Assembly: GCA_963921825.1 (NCBI GenBank)
Contig: OY997589.1
Location: 23,953,482 to 24,017,481 of the forward strand
From: Erodium maritimum
Lineage: Eukaryota > Streptophyta > Magnoliopsida > Geraniales > Geraniaceae
Direction: 5' to 3'
Length of the DNA stretch: 64,000 nt
Below are positions 13,017 through 24,981 of the stretch, piece by piece. Numbering within the stretch: the first letter of the stretch is position 1; each line of letters begins with the position of its first letter. Both the position numbers and the translations under genes were made by a program. The notes under the pieces are model-generated. The model made no database searches, had not been told where the DNA came from, and saw only the letters and a program-made list of their open reading frames with translations.

Positions 13017-13050
13017 CGATTAATCCCCGCCTAGCGCCTAGGACCCCTTC
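13017..13050. repeat. Short dispersed repeat with CGCCTAGCGCCTAGG core
   Basis: TAATCCGATTAATCCCCGCC followed by TAGCGCCTAGGA is matched, inverted and with changes, at 52135-52185 (CCCCTAGGCGCTAGTCGG then GATTAATCGGATT). The family was not identified. Confidence 0.55.
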
Positions 13051-13059
13051 CCTACCGAC

Positions 13060-14040
13060 TAGCGCCTAACATTTTTTACTAACTTGCTGCAACCATCGAG
13101 GAAAAAGAATCTCGAGAGCCTCACATACTACTATTGGCTCAGACTGGTGTCCCATGCCCCAAAATGAGGACTCGATCCCGAGCGACGAAGCGGTGTGACA
13201 AGGTCCTTCCAAAAGCGCACATTTAGGGTCCCTCCCCAAGCTAGTCATGTCGAGTCCTTTCGAACATCCACAAAACCTCCTAGTGCCTCCCTCACCTAGA
13301 ATCATGTTTCGGCTGTTAGTCCGTCCCAGTGGAGGTCGGAGACTCGTGCCTACATTTGGATCCGAAAAAAGGTAGGGTAGCAAGATTGACTTGTGGTCAG
13401 AGGTTCTCCAGAACCACGTGTTCGTGCTTGAAGAACCATGGTTTCCCTTTCCTAATCTAATCCTTTTCCACTTGGGAGGTGAAATAAAAATTGGATATGA
13501 CCCAACCAAGATCCTTGATGACTAGGCCATCATGACGCTAGATCTTCATCCTCAACTCTTCCATAGAGGTCCGATCATACTGGCCGGACATGAATAATCG
13601 TCCATCTAGAGCAAGCGTCGTATAAACATAGACCTTGCTAGGAATGACGATTCTTAGATCAAAATAGGTTCAAGCCGAAATAGGTATTGAGCCCTCTTTG
13701 AAGCCTTGAATATCGCCTTTTGAAGACCTAATAATATCGTCCAATGGATGCTCTAGCTAGAGGGGACTAACAGCTTCATGATGATGGTCAAAAATCTCTG
13801 ATTGATCGCTAAAGATGGGAGATATGGCTCTCCAAAGTTGCTCACCCCAAAATCCAAATCTGAAAATTCTCATGATATTACCTCCAAGTCAAGCTAGCTT
13901 AAGGAGAGGAAGGGTTGCCAATGATCCGGTGTGGGTAGGTCTACAGGAGCCCGCGGTCAACACCTCAAAGTCAGCAACTCTGGTGTACCTGAATCTATCA
14001 CGTGACATCATCTTGTGCAACTCCTCCATAATGACATTTT
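13060..14040 (-). pseudogene. LINE ORF1 (DUF4283-like gag domain), degenerate
   Basis: Reading from about 13640 downward on the minus strand, frames give VIKDLGWVISNFYF, then RKRKPWFFKHEHVVLENL, typical of the DUF4283 gag-like domain in plant LINE ORF1. The same motif (VIRDLGWGISYF) occurs on the plus strand near 56575. Stops and shifts are frequent. The region ends abruptly against a MULE-arm fragment at 14045. Not functional. Confidence 0.65.
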
Positions 14041-14044
14041 TTTC

Positions 14045-14165
14045 TATTTTGCTCATGCCCGCTCCATTTGAACTTTGATTCACTTTGTTTTTTCGCCAAT
14101 ATTTTTATTTTTCTGAGGCCTACACAATGAGTCCAATACTGGATATATTATGAAGCACCAAAAAA
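14045..14165. repeat. Fragment of the 8.4-kb MULE family's arm
   Basis: The order of blocks TTTGAACTTTGATT, GCCAATATTTTTATTTTTC and ATATATTATGAAGCACCA parallels the arms at 8588-8697 and 16193-16285. One arm fragment only; no ends or TSD are visible. Confidence 0.55.
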
Positions 14166-15600
14166 TATCAACGATTAAGAGACTTTAAGGCAATTACTCA
14201 TAAACGCTAAAAACACAAAATAAAGATTAAGGTAAAAATATAGAGAAAGAATGGTCCAATTAGATGGATCATATTTAAGCGCATCACACACCACCGAGAC
14301 ATGTGAGCTCAACACGGGAAAGTTGTTCGATGAGGGCAGTAGATAAGGTCTTATCCGAAGTCTGAAATTGCTCATCAAACACTATGAGAAGTGAATAAGC
14401 ATTTCCATGCTTCTCCACCAAGCCCCTTATGCCAACGAATATATGAGTCTTTATGAACAAGACAGAAAGTCAGTTAGACTTCTCCCGTTTTTCATGTATC
14501 TCACTTTCCACTCGGTTGGAGTCTAAGGCATGTGGCTCATCCTTACGAATGGCATAATCCATATCAGCCACTCCTACAACGAGAAATACCTCTATTTCTA
14601 GATGAAGTAGTTTTCCCCATTCAGTATGAGAACCTCCACTTTGAGGTCATTATCATTCAAAGAGTTAGATGTTGCAAACATTACATGTATAGTATAGGAA
14701 ACAAAAATGAGATTAATTATCATGCTTTACATACATAAGTATACAAAATGAATCTATCGACGTATAACTTATATGTGGGCTAAAGTCATACGCAAACAGA
14801 GCATTCACACAAATCAACCAATAAAACTATTAAAATTATGTTCACTTTCCTAACTCATGTGGGTAAATTAGAAAAATAAATTTGATATTTTATTTAATCA
14901 ATTATATAGAGTTTAATAGAATATCATGTGGGATGAATTTTATTAAACTTTGATATAATTAATTACAACTTTAATGATTTGTTTTCATACATATACATTG
15001 TTAATCTAAAAATGTTGTGCCTACTATTTAAACAAACAATATAACATACATAAATTAAAGATGGATAAAAAACACCATGAATATGACAAATTTCGAGCTT
15101 ACAAAAAAACATGGCAATTTTCAGTTGAAAAATCATCTTAACAATTTCACTAATACAATAAATACGTTTCATTGGATATGTATAACAAAAAAGCCAAGCG
15201 ATGAAGCCTTTGTTGATTATGAGGCAGTTTTTTTAATTGGCCTGAACTCAAGCCCAAGCTAGTCAACGACCCACATAACATATTTAACCCGAAAGTCGAC
15301 CCAGCATCGACCCGAGAACCGATCAACAACCCGATCGAGAATCCGATCAATGATTCGTTAAATCGAACCAGAACCCGGTCCACACTTATTTGACCCGTCT
15401 TCAACCTCCAAATGGGTAAAAAAGCCCGATTTTAGACCAAGTTTCAGATCCGGTTGGTTCTACCTTAATTTGGCACCAAAAAGTTCATTTTAAAGCCTAG
15501 AATGTATGGAAATCGATTTTTCAGATGATTCCCATAATCAAAACACAAGGATAACATACCATAATCAAAACCCAAAAATTAATAAAAGTTGAAAATGCAA
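14166..15600. other. AT-rich intergenic sequence, no gene seen
   Basis: No coding region was recognised. A GACCCG/AACCCG-rich stretch at 15290-15420 is compositionally distinct and may be internal sequence of the retroelement whose end lies at 15.6 kb. Confidence 0.4.
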
Positions 15601-15624
15601 AAACAAAATAGAGGATAAACATGT

Positions 15625-15974
15625 GCTCTAATACCATATGTAAGAACTCAATCACGTGATCTATAAATATAATACAATCGCTTTGATGCATAATTAAGAT
15701 CACTTACCTCCAATCATTCCTTTCTTGAAGATGAAACTTTGAAGACCCAAACTTGATATTCTTGTTTTTGATCTTCCAAATCCTTACACCTTTATTTTCC
15801 ACTCTCCGATGATGTATGAGTATGTGATAAGAATTATCTGCGTGGACTTGGGACATATTAATACTCATTTTCTCTATCTTCAATCAACCATTATTAAGTG
15901 AAGAGGTATATCTTATGAGCTGTGTTTGTTGACAAATTGGACAAAAAATAATGACCATAAACCTTATGATATCA
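15625..15974 (-). mobile_element. LTR-retrotransposon end with primer-binding site (minus strand)
   Basis: On the minus strand, TGGTATTAGAGC at 15636-15625 matches the plant initiator-Met-tRNA primer-binding site with one change. It follows two bases after a CA that would close an LTR (15640-15639). A possible LTR start, TGATATCATAAGG, lies at 15974, giving a putative LTR of 336 bp abutting the MULE end. No gag/pol or second LTR was found. The LTR start is a guess. Confidence 0.4.
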
Positions 15975-18523
15975 AAAGGAAGAGAATAAATCAAATAGAA
16001 ATCATGCCTTAACGTAAAAATCGTGTGAACTCATCCAAGCCATCCATTTCATAAATGGATGGATGAGATGCAATTGAGTGGTTGACTTGTTGACTGCAAA
16101 AACACAACATTTTTTGGTAAGTTGTAGATGATTTTCAGTAAAACTATCATATCTTTATTTTTACCAATTCACAAATTTAATTTTCCCTCCTTTGTTTGAA
16201 CTCCGATTGGCTTCAAACTTGCGCCAATATTTTTATTTTTTCAAGGGCTTTCTATCAAGATCAGTCATCAATATATTGTGAAGAACAAAAAAAATTATTT
16301 CGGGGTTGATTTTAAAAAAATTATATCTTGGTAATTTTTATCAACACTGAACACTGGTTTTGTCAACACGGAACACTAGTTTTATCACCATATTTTACCA
16401 AAACTGAACATGACTTTTATCACCTCATCACTTGTTTTTTATAGGGGTTATCCCGTATCCTAACCCCAATCTTTCAAATATGTTTAAATCCTAACCCAAT
16501 TAAACCCATATAGTCAAGTAGCAACATTGACCCCATACCATGCCACTTTCCGTTTAAAAAATTGGATGGACGTTATATGGGCTAGAGAAAACTCGAATTT
16601 GCCCTCCAAAAACGTTGAATACACGTTGCCACACTCTCTTGCATATTTTCCAGAATATAGGTTCGTCTCTCTCTCGAGAGAGATTCAGCTCTTCTTCTTC
16701 TCGGTCAGCTCTCCTTCTTCGTTCTCTCTCAGTCAGTGTTTCCTCAGTTCCCATGCCATTGAGCAGGAGTTTCACATTGAGCAGTCAAAGCCGAGACGTG
16801 TATTGATAGAGGTAATCGACATATTCCTATCTCCATTTTGTACTCTAGTTTTGTTAGGGTTTATATGAAATCGATTTGGGGTTTTATGGTCTCAGTTAGG
16901 AAATCGATATGGGGGTTTTAGGGTTTCAGTTAGGTAAATTGATTTGGGGGTTTTTGTTTTTTTTTTGCTCTGAAAATCTCCACCCTGTCACATGTTTTTG
17001 CTGAAATGGATTGGTCATGCAATAACTGATTATTTTGGTTGCGAAACAAGTGATTTCTGCAATAAGTTTGCTTCCTCATGATCTAATAACAGATTAGCTA
17101 GAACATTGAATTGGGTAATTTCGGCTGTTACATACATAACCATGGTTTGGGGTCTGTTTCTATGACGAGAGACTCCGTTTTACTTGAAGTGATTGATACT
17201 AGGTACTTGGTTGTTTGATTATAACATTCATGGGTTACTATGTAGTTTTATCTTTATCTACATACATACACACATACATGGACCATTGAGATTTTAGGAG
17301 CCAATGTCTGACATTTTGGAGTCATTGCTCAGTTGCTTGTGTATGTTGTTTATTGTCACAACTCTCCCCTCCATGTATTTCTTAAATAGCTCAAGTGGCA
17401 GTCTGGCACTAAATGGAAACACCTCACTGCTCCCTTGTAACTATGAGGGACAATTGGTCAGGATGTTAATAAGTTCGTTTCTGATTTGCTTTTAGTGTTT
17501 TAAAGTGTCCAATACCTTGTGTGCGGGGAGATTTCATTGCTTCAAAATATTGCCTCTTTTTACTTCATTTAAATCCATCTCTTGGTGCTATCTCTATATG
17601 TGTTTTCTGTATAGCTGAGTAGCATTGCATTCGGTCCAACTTCTTCCGGACTGCAAACAATTATTGCATCTCTGAAACTCACACTAGTTGAAAATTTTAG
17701 AACAAGAATGTTGCCCAAGTTCTATTAGACATGCTTAGTGTTAGTGAACCCTGGAATGTGGCTCTATCTCTACACTACAACTACATACATACTCTGTCCC
17801 TTTTGTCAGCACATAATTGAAAACCTTTCCTTTATAAATGTCCATCTCTACACTACACTGTAGAGAAAGAGTGTAGTGATTAATTAATAAATAATAATTA
17901 TATATTGAAATGGAGAAAGAGCTTTTGGTGAAGACAATAATATGGATACTGTTCATTCGTTTTTTTGTCTCATGTCTTGTGTAAATTTCAAAGTAATGGA
18001 TCAGTCAGACAAATCTTTCTCTGCTGCTGTAGCCTCAGCCTGGCCCTGTAGCTGTAGTCTGTACAGAGATGGATGTTTTTATGTGCTGAAATTAACATTA
18101 TTAACATTGAGTAACAATAATATATGCATAGATGACCAATTGTGTTATCAGTATTCTCCCTGTAGCATAAGTATTTTATCCATCTTTGAGTCATAGTATT
18201 CTCCCTGTACCGATTTAAACATAGTTTTGTTGTCATTTAATTATTGATTAAACATATTTCATTCATAGAATAAGAAAGCTGATTTGTTCTACTAATTAGT
18301 TACAATAAAGTGTCATACTAGCAACATGTGATTAATTGTATGAATGTAATTTGATTACATTAAAGTAATAACAGATAAGAGGGTCGGTTGCTTTTACTTG
18401 GTCTAAAATAAACTGTGTATTTGTTTATGTGCAATGAAACATTTTTTATGGTGTATTTGTAAATAAATTGTGTATTTGTGTATTTGTAATACTAACTGTG
18501 AGACTTTTAATGTTGTTTACTAG

Positions 18524-21500
18524 ATGGGGAAGAGGAAGATGGGGGAGTTGAGATTAGTTGATGAACCATCAGATGAGGACTTCGATGAGTTGTTCGATAA
18601 ACAAATCATAGACAGTGAGATGCTGGAGGATGAAATAGATGAAATTACTACTGAGGAACTTAAATATGGTGGAGGTTCATCCAGTGAAGAATCTGATGGT
18701 GATGGAAGTTCATGTAGTGAAGAATATGATGAAGAAAGTGATGAGGAAGACGATGGAGAAGATGTTGAAAGAAAGGAACAAGGAGAGAAATGTGACGGGG
18801 AAACCAATGAAGAACAAGCTGAATATGGAGAAGAAGGCTTTGAAGTTGAAGATGAAATGGAGGAGGATCCCATGACGGGTTTTGCTCCATCAAGTAGCAG
18901 GGAGCCAAAATATTGGGACAAGTCTTGTTCCTTGGAAAAGATACAACTGCAAGTAGGGGACAGATTTGAGGATGCTGATTGGTTACGTGTGGTACTTCAA
19001 AACTATTCAACTGAGAAGGGTTTCAACTACACATACAGTAGGAACCAGAAGAATGATGGCATTGGAGCGGTGTGCAAGCTACCTAAATGTGGGTTCTACA
19101 TATGGTGTGGGTACATTAAAGCTGAAGGATGTCTTGCAATCAAAACCTTCCGACCCAAGCATAATTGTCAAACTGCCATAAAAGGGAAAAGCATCACTGC
19201 CCGTTCCCTTGGATACAGGTATGAAATTATGTTTGGTTTTAATTTAATGTTAATTCTAGTTCTGTAATGTTAAATGAAGTTGTCACTGATTGATTGTGTA
19301 TTTTCATGTTTTGATGTAGGTACGCACATTACATAAAAGAGCATTCAAGTATCGATCGTGAAGAGTTCAAGAACAAGATACAATCCGATCTACAGATAAT
19401 ATTGAAGCCAAATAAAGTAACTCGTGTGATCCGAGAAGGAAGACAGGTTTATGAAGAAGAAATAGGTCTTCAATACGGCATGCTGGAGCGATATGGTAAG
19501 CTGGTTATGAAGAGTAACCCGGGAACCCAATTCAAGCTCCTTACCGACTGCAAGAACCCGCCTCGGTTCAAAAGGCTGTATTTGAGATATGGAGCTCAGA
19601 AACTAGGGTTCATTAACGGGTGTAGGCCCTTCATTGGATTAGATGGATGCCACTTGAAATCCCCGCACGGTGGCATCCTTCTAGGAGCAGTAGCTAGGGA
19701 TGCCAATGACGGCATGTTCCCACTTGCAATCGCAGTGGTTGAACAGGAGACAAAAGAGTCATGGAAATGGTTTGTTGATGAACTGTTTGAAGACATTGGT
19801 GATGGGGAAGAACAAAGATGGGTATTTATGTCGGATAAACAAAAGGTAAGATTATTACTTTGGAATTTACTGTTTTGTATAGTTTAATAAGTCCTAATTA
19901 TTTGAACTGAAAACGTTACTTCTATTTTGAACAGGGTTTGGTGGAGGTGTTTAAACAACGTCCAAACGTTGAACACCGGCATTGCATGAGACACCTCTAC
20001 GAGAACTGGTTCAAGAGCTTTAAGTCCCAACAAATGAAGAAGATGTTGTGGAAGTGTTCACAAGCAACATCTAGAGAAGAATATGAGGATACGATGGAGG
20101 AGCTAAGGAAGATTAATCTGAAGGCTTACCAATGGTTGAGAGCTAGACCAGCAGAGAACTGGTGCATTGCTTTCTTCAGCACTGGTTGCAAAAGCGCTGC
20201 ACAGACAAACAACATTTGCGAGACTTTCAACAGCTGGATCAAGAAGGGCAGAGCAATGCCAATACTAACCTTCTTAGAGTATTACCGCACGAAGCTGATG
20301 TCTTGGTTCTATCGCAAAGGGCTATTGTTTGACGAAGATGACGACAAATTGTGCCCAAGAATGCTAAAGAGGCTGACAGACAACCTGACAATAGGACAAA
20401 AGCTGAAGGTAGAACCAAGTTCGCCCATATTGTATGAGGTTACAAGCTTCAATGAGGAGTTCGTAGTGAACTTATCCTATGGCACATGTACATGTCTGTT
20501 GTGGCAGCTTAGTGGCCTGCCATGCAAACATATTGTTGCTGCCCTCATTAAAGCAGAATTAGACCCTCATGTGTTTGTGGACTTCTATTATACTATGAAG
20601 TACTTCAAGCAGGCATATACAGAAGACATTTCACCTGTCATTGGCGTGAGTAGGTGCAAGAATGTAGAGAAGGAGGACATGATTTTAGCTCCCATCATTC
20701 GCAGGCAACCGGGTCGACCCAGGAAGAATAGAGTTAAGGGGTGCGTTGAGACAAGTGGGAGTCTACAGAAGAAGCCAAAGATAGGAGGAGAGGGCCAAGA
20801 GACTCATAGGATGCCAAAGAAAGGGATCATAATGACCTGCAGTATTTGTAAGAATGTGGGTCACAACAAAAGAACCTACTCAACGAAGGACTCTGGAGTC
20901 ACCGGTAATGAGTCAGTGCAAGCAAAAGGAAAAAAGAAAGCAGAGAAGGTCCAGAAGATGCTTCAATCCCAGTTAAGGGTAAACTTCCCGTAAGAAGAAC
21001 ACCATTGGATGATGCAGTTGTGAAACCAAGAAAGAACATTCCCGTTCGTGTTGCAGGTAATGAAAATATTGTATTTTTATACGTTTCCTTACATCAACTG
21101 TATTTTAATTAGCTATTTACTTATATCGTAATCATTACTTATGCAGTGTGTTGAGAAACTAATTGTTTAAACCATTTTACTTCGTGTTGCAGGTTCTGAG
21201 AAAATAGTTCAGCACATACTTGAGAAAAAGAGACAAGCAAGCTTTGCTAGGATTGAGAAAGAGAGAGAGGCAAAGAGAGTGAAAAGACAACAGGCTAAGA
21301 AGAAGGCTAAGGAACAACAAAGAAAAGAAAATGAAGCAGACTTTGGTGATCACAATGATCCAGTAGCAGACCTCGGTGAATCTGCTGACCCTGTAGATGA
21401 ACTTGTGGCACTTATTGCAGTAGATGAACCTGCTGACCCTATAGATGAAAATGAGCAAAATGCAGATCACGAGGAAACTGAGGAGGATGAGGAAACTGAG

Positions 21501-22381
21501 TCGAATGAGGAACATGATGAACGAGTTAGAAGGTTTCAACTTGTGGATGAGGATGATGAGGAAGATGATGTAGTTAATGAGGACGAACATGTGGAGGAAG
21601 AGTTTGATTTTGGAGCATGTGAAGGTGAACCTCTTACTGTTGAAGGAGATGAACCTGCTGGATTGGATGGTGACGAAGATGACTTAGTGGATAATGTTAT
21701 AGTTGATGCTGCAGCTAGTGAAGTAACCACTCAAGGAGTAGTGGCTGGTGAAGTTGATATGACAGCTCTATTGAAAATATTTTGGACCATCACACCTGCT
21801 GAAAAGATCTTGAAGAGGGAACAAGAACTTCGTGAGGAGAGCTGGGCACGTCTGAAGAAGAGGCAACAAGAACAAGAAGAGGTTCAGTGGGAAAATGCAA
21901 AGGTCCATCTTTTACCCTTCTCATAAACTACTAATTTTTCATCATTCTAAATTACTAGAAATATTGTTATGTGTGTGTAAATGAAGATCTAATTAATCTA
22001 TATTAATCAAATGGTCCAGTTAATCTCTGTTTTTGTAAATGAAGATATAATTAATCTAATGAATATCCAGTTAGCTATTAGGACTGATCAACTAGAGTTT
22101 GGAACTATGTGGTCAACTAATCTATATTAATGAGCTTTTCCATTCCAAAGGAGGTTTCTGGTTCTACTCTTCTAGATAATATAGAAAGGGACATATTCAA
22201 GTTTGTCCTCACAGATAATCTAATGATATGAAATGTAGTTGTTGCCCAAATAAGTTTGTCCTCACAGTTTGGAAGAAGTTTTTATAGTAGTTGCAGCTTT
22301 ATTCTTTCCAGTTATGTCATGTTAAGTTGACATTATGTTTGGTTTCAATTTCCACAGGCTGCTGTAGGATTAGGAACATGA
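18524..22381 (+). CDS. mudrA-like MULE transposase, C-terminal frameshift
   Basis: Exons 18524-19218, 19320-19845, 19935-21056, 21193-21902 and 22358-22381 have GT/AG borders. Order of parts: an acidic N-terminus; a DBD_Tnp_Mut-like zinc region at about 145-230 (CKLPKCGFYIWCGY); the MULE DDE core with PFIGLDGCHLK (Asp near 340), MSDKQKG (Asp near 403) and NNICETFNSWI (Glu); a SWIM finger CTCLLWQLSGLPCKHIV; and a zinc knuckle CSICKNVGHNKRTY whose last Cys is Tyr. Exon 3 stops at 20993 as read, but a one-base shift near 20930-20950 restores a frame (LPVRRTPLDDAVVKPRKN) that splices into the acidic exon 4 and ends AAVGLGT. So a recent 1-bp loss likely removes the C-terminal third, while the catalytic core stays intact. 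A non-coding first exon at about 16660-16810, ending in a GTAATCG donor, is plausible. The product would cut and move MULE ends in the nucleus. Confidence 0.85.
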
Positions 22382-22814
22382 CTGAAACAAGCAAGAGCTA
22401 CTCATGGTTGTAGGATAGTGAGTGAAAGGCTATTATGGGCATTTAATATTGAACATTATTTTGTTTGGTGGCAGACCACATGTGATGGACATTTAATATG
22501 AGTCCCTTTTGTAAATAGAATTTCACATATGCAGTCACTTTTCAGAACTAAGTGAATGGAATCAGAATTTACAGGTGTAAGCTTTTGTAATTACTGTTTT
22601 TAGTTAAACTAGTTTATGTACTAAACTAGTAGTTAAACTAGTCCATGTATCGTCATCTTCTTATGCACTAATATTCTGTTAATGAAATGAAACAAGCATC
22701 CAAACACAAGAATACACCACTTAATACATATTAGAGACCCTACATGTTACAATGTCAAGATCGGAGCAGGTACTCCGCAATAATAGTACGCACTTTTTCG
22801 GGTTCCAAATTCAC

Positions 22815-23318
<504 letters not shown>

Positions 23319-23414
23319 TAATAATTAATCAATCAATTAATATACATACCATCATCATTTTACTTTATAAATTATTTAGTCAACACTTAATTAATCAACA
23401 CAACACGTGAATAT

Positions 23415-23510
23415 GAATAGGATGAGGAGGAAGCAGTACTAGAGTTGCAGGTCTTGAAGCTGAACAAAACAAGAACACCAACACCACCAGAGCTAGAGCC
23501 AGAGCCAGAG
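23415..23510 (+). other. Possible third captured exon
   Basis: A segment beginning after AATAG at about 23418 reads DEEEAVLELQVLKLNKTR then TPTPPELEPEPE up to a GTCTAT at 23511, with splice-like borders on both sides and AT-rich flanks. The family was not recognised. It could be a fragment of a captured gene or chance. Confidence 0.3.
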
Positions 23511-24269
23511 GTCTATATCTTTATTAATTTAATCTTTCTGATAATATATTATAATATTTATTATTAGATAGATACATTGACTTTGATTAAGGGAAGATTA
23601 TGATTAGGTTAAAAAGAGAAGAAATAGAGGAGAGATGGGTTGAGAGAAGGACGTGAGATTGTTGCTGAAATGGGAAGGATAAAAGAAAGCTTTTGAGCCA
23701 ATATTACATGGGTAATGTAGTCTTTTCACAACAACAAAAGAAGTCATGTGGGGAACTTGTTTTTGATATTCGACACTTACTGTTACATGTAACAGTTTTT
23801 AATGGTTTTTGAAAATCAATTTTGAAAAATTGGTACTATCTAATACATTTTATAGATGAGGGTTATGATTTGAAGTTTGACCTTAGTACAACGAGGTGAC
23901 ATGGAGTTTGGTCTTTTTTATATCATCTCATCACATGTCTAGTTTTATCAACACTGAACACGGGTTTTATCAACACGGAACACTAGTTTTATCACTTCAT
24001 TTTACCAAAACTGAACATGATTTTTATCACTTCATCACTTGTTCTTATATCACCTCATCACATGTCTAGTTTTATCAACACTAAACATTAGGTTTATCAC
24101 CACATCACATGTGTTTTAGCACCTCATAACTTGTTTTTTTATCACTTCAGCACATGTGTTTTATCACCCTAACATATGTTTTTTATCAACATTAAACACT
24201 ATTTTTGTCAACATCGAACACTAGTTGTATCACCTTAATATGAAACATTTATTAGTGAAAATTTATCAA

Positions 24270-24396
24270 GGGTAAACTACAAATACCTACCCCAACAATA
24301 TAACTAAACATCTGAGTAGGTATCAGTTAAAAAAAAACTTTACAGTAGGTATCAGTTAAACGCTACAAGTTTGGGGTAGGTATTTGTAATTTACCC
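24270..24396. mobile_element. 127-bp MITE with 9-bp TSD, nested in the large MULE
   Basis: Ends GGGTAAACTACAAATACC and, on the other side, GGTATTTGTAATTTACCC form a 26-bp inverted repeat with one mismatch. The flanks ATTTATCAA at 24261-24269 and 24397-24405 are identical 9-bp duplications. This fits a miniature Mutator-type element that landed in the right arm after the larger element was in place. Confidence 0.9.
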
Positions 24397-24981
24397 ATTT
24401 ATCAATACTCAACAATAGTTTTATCACCCCGATATAATTTATTTTTTTCGTGCTTCAAAATATATTCATGACTGATCATGTTTTAAATCCCTTGGGAAAA
24501 AATGACGCAAGTTTGAAGTTAATCGGATTTGAAACAAAGCGGAAATGATTAAATTAGTGAATTGGTAAAGAAAAAAATGGACACTTGTCCACATGACACC
24601 ATGCTATTACAATTATGCCCTTACTTGTGTAAGAGATTTTTGAATTGGGCGTGAGTTTAGTAACTTGTGGATGCCGATGTGGTATCATGGTGAATGTTAG
24701 ATCTTACGTGTGTGTGACTCGAATGAATTCACACAGTTTTTAGGATAAAAACTTACACATGCAACATATTTTTATAATCAAATATTATATACACGATACC
24801 CATGGAAATGTAGTTCAAATTGAGCACCACGCATCAATATGTTTCAACTCATATCATATTTCCCCTGTAACTCCAATGGAAAGATACACAAAACACAATT
24901 CATATATCAAATCAAACCTTTATAATATGATACAACATTTTCCAGCTTCACACTCCTAACTCCTTCCTCATTCTTGCATGA

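Noticed and set aside
18520-18921. Ser-rich minus-strand frame opposite the transposase N-terminus
   Set aside because: It is the shadow of the acidic GAA/GAT-rich coding strand; the plus-strand frame has splice sites and family motifs.
21177-21590. Leu/Ile-rich minus-strand frame resembling a membrane protein
   Set aside because: It lies opposite the acidic exon 4 of the transposase and in its intron; hydrophobicity comes from the complement of GAA/AAG codons.
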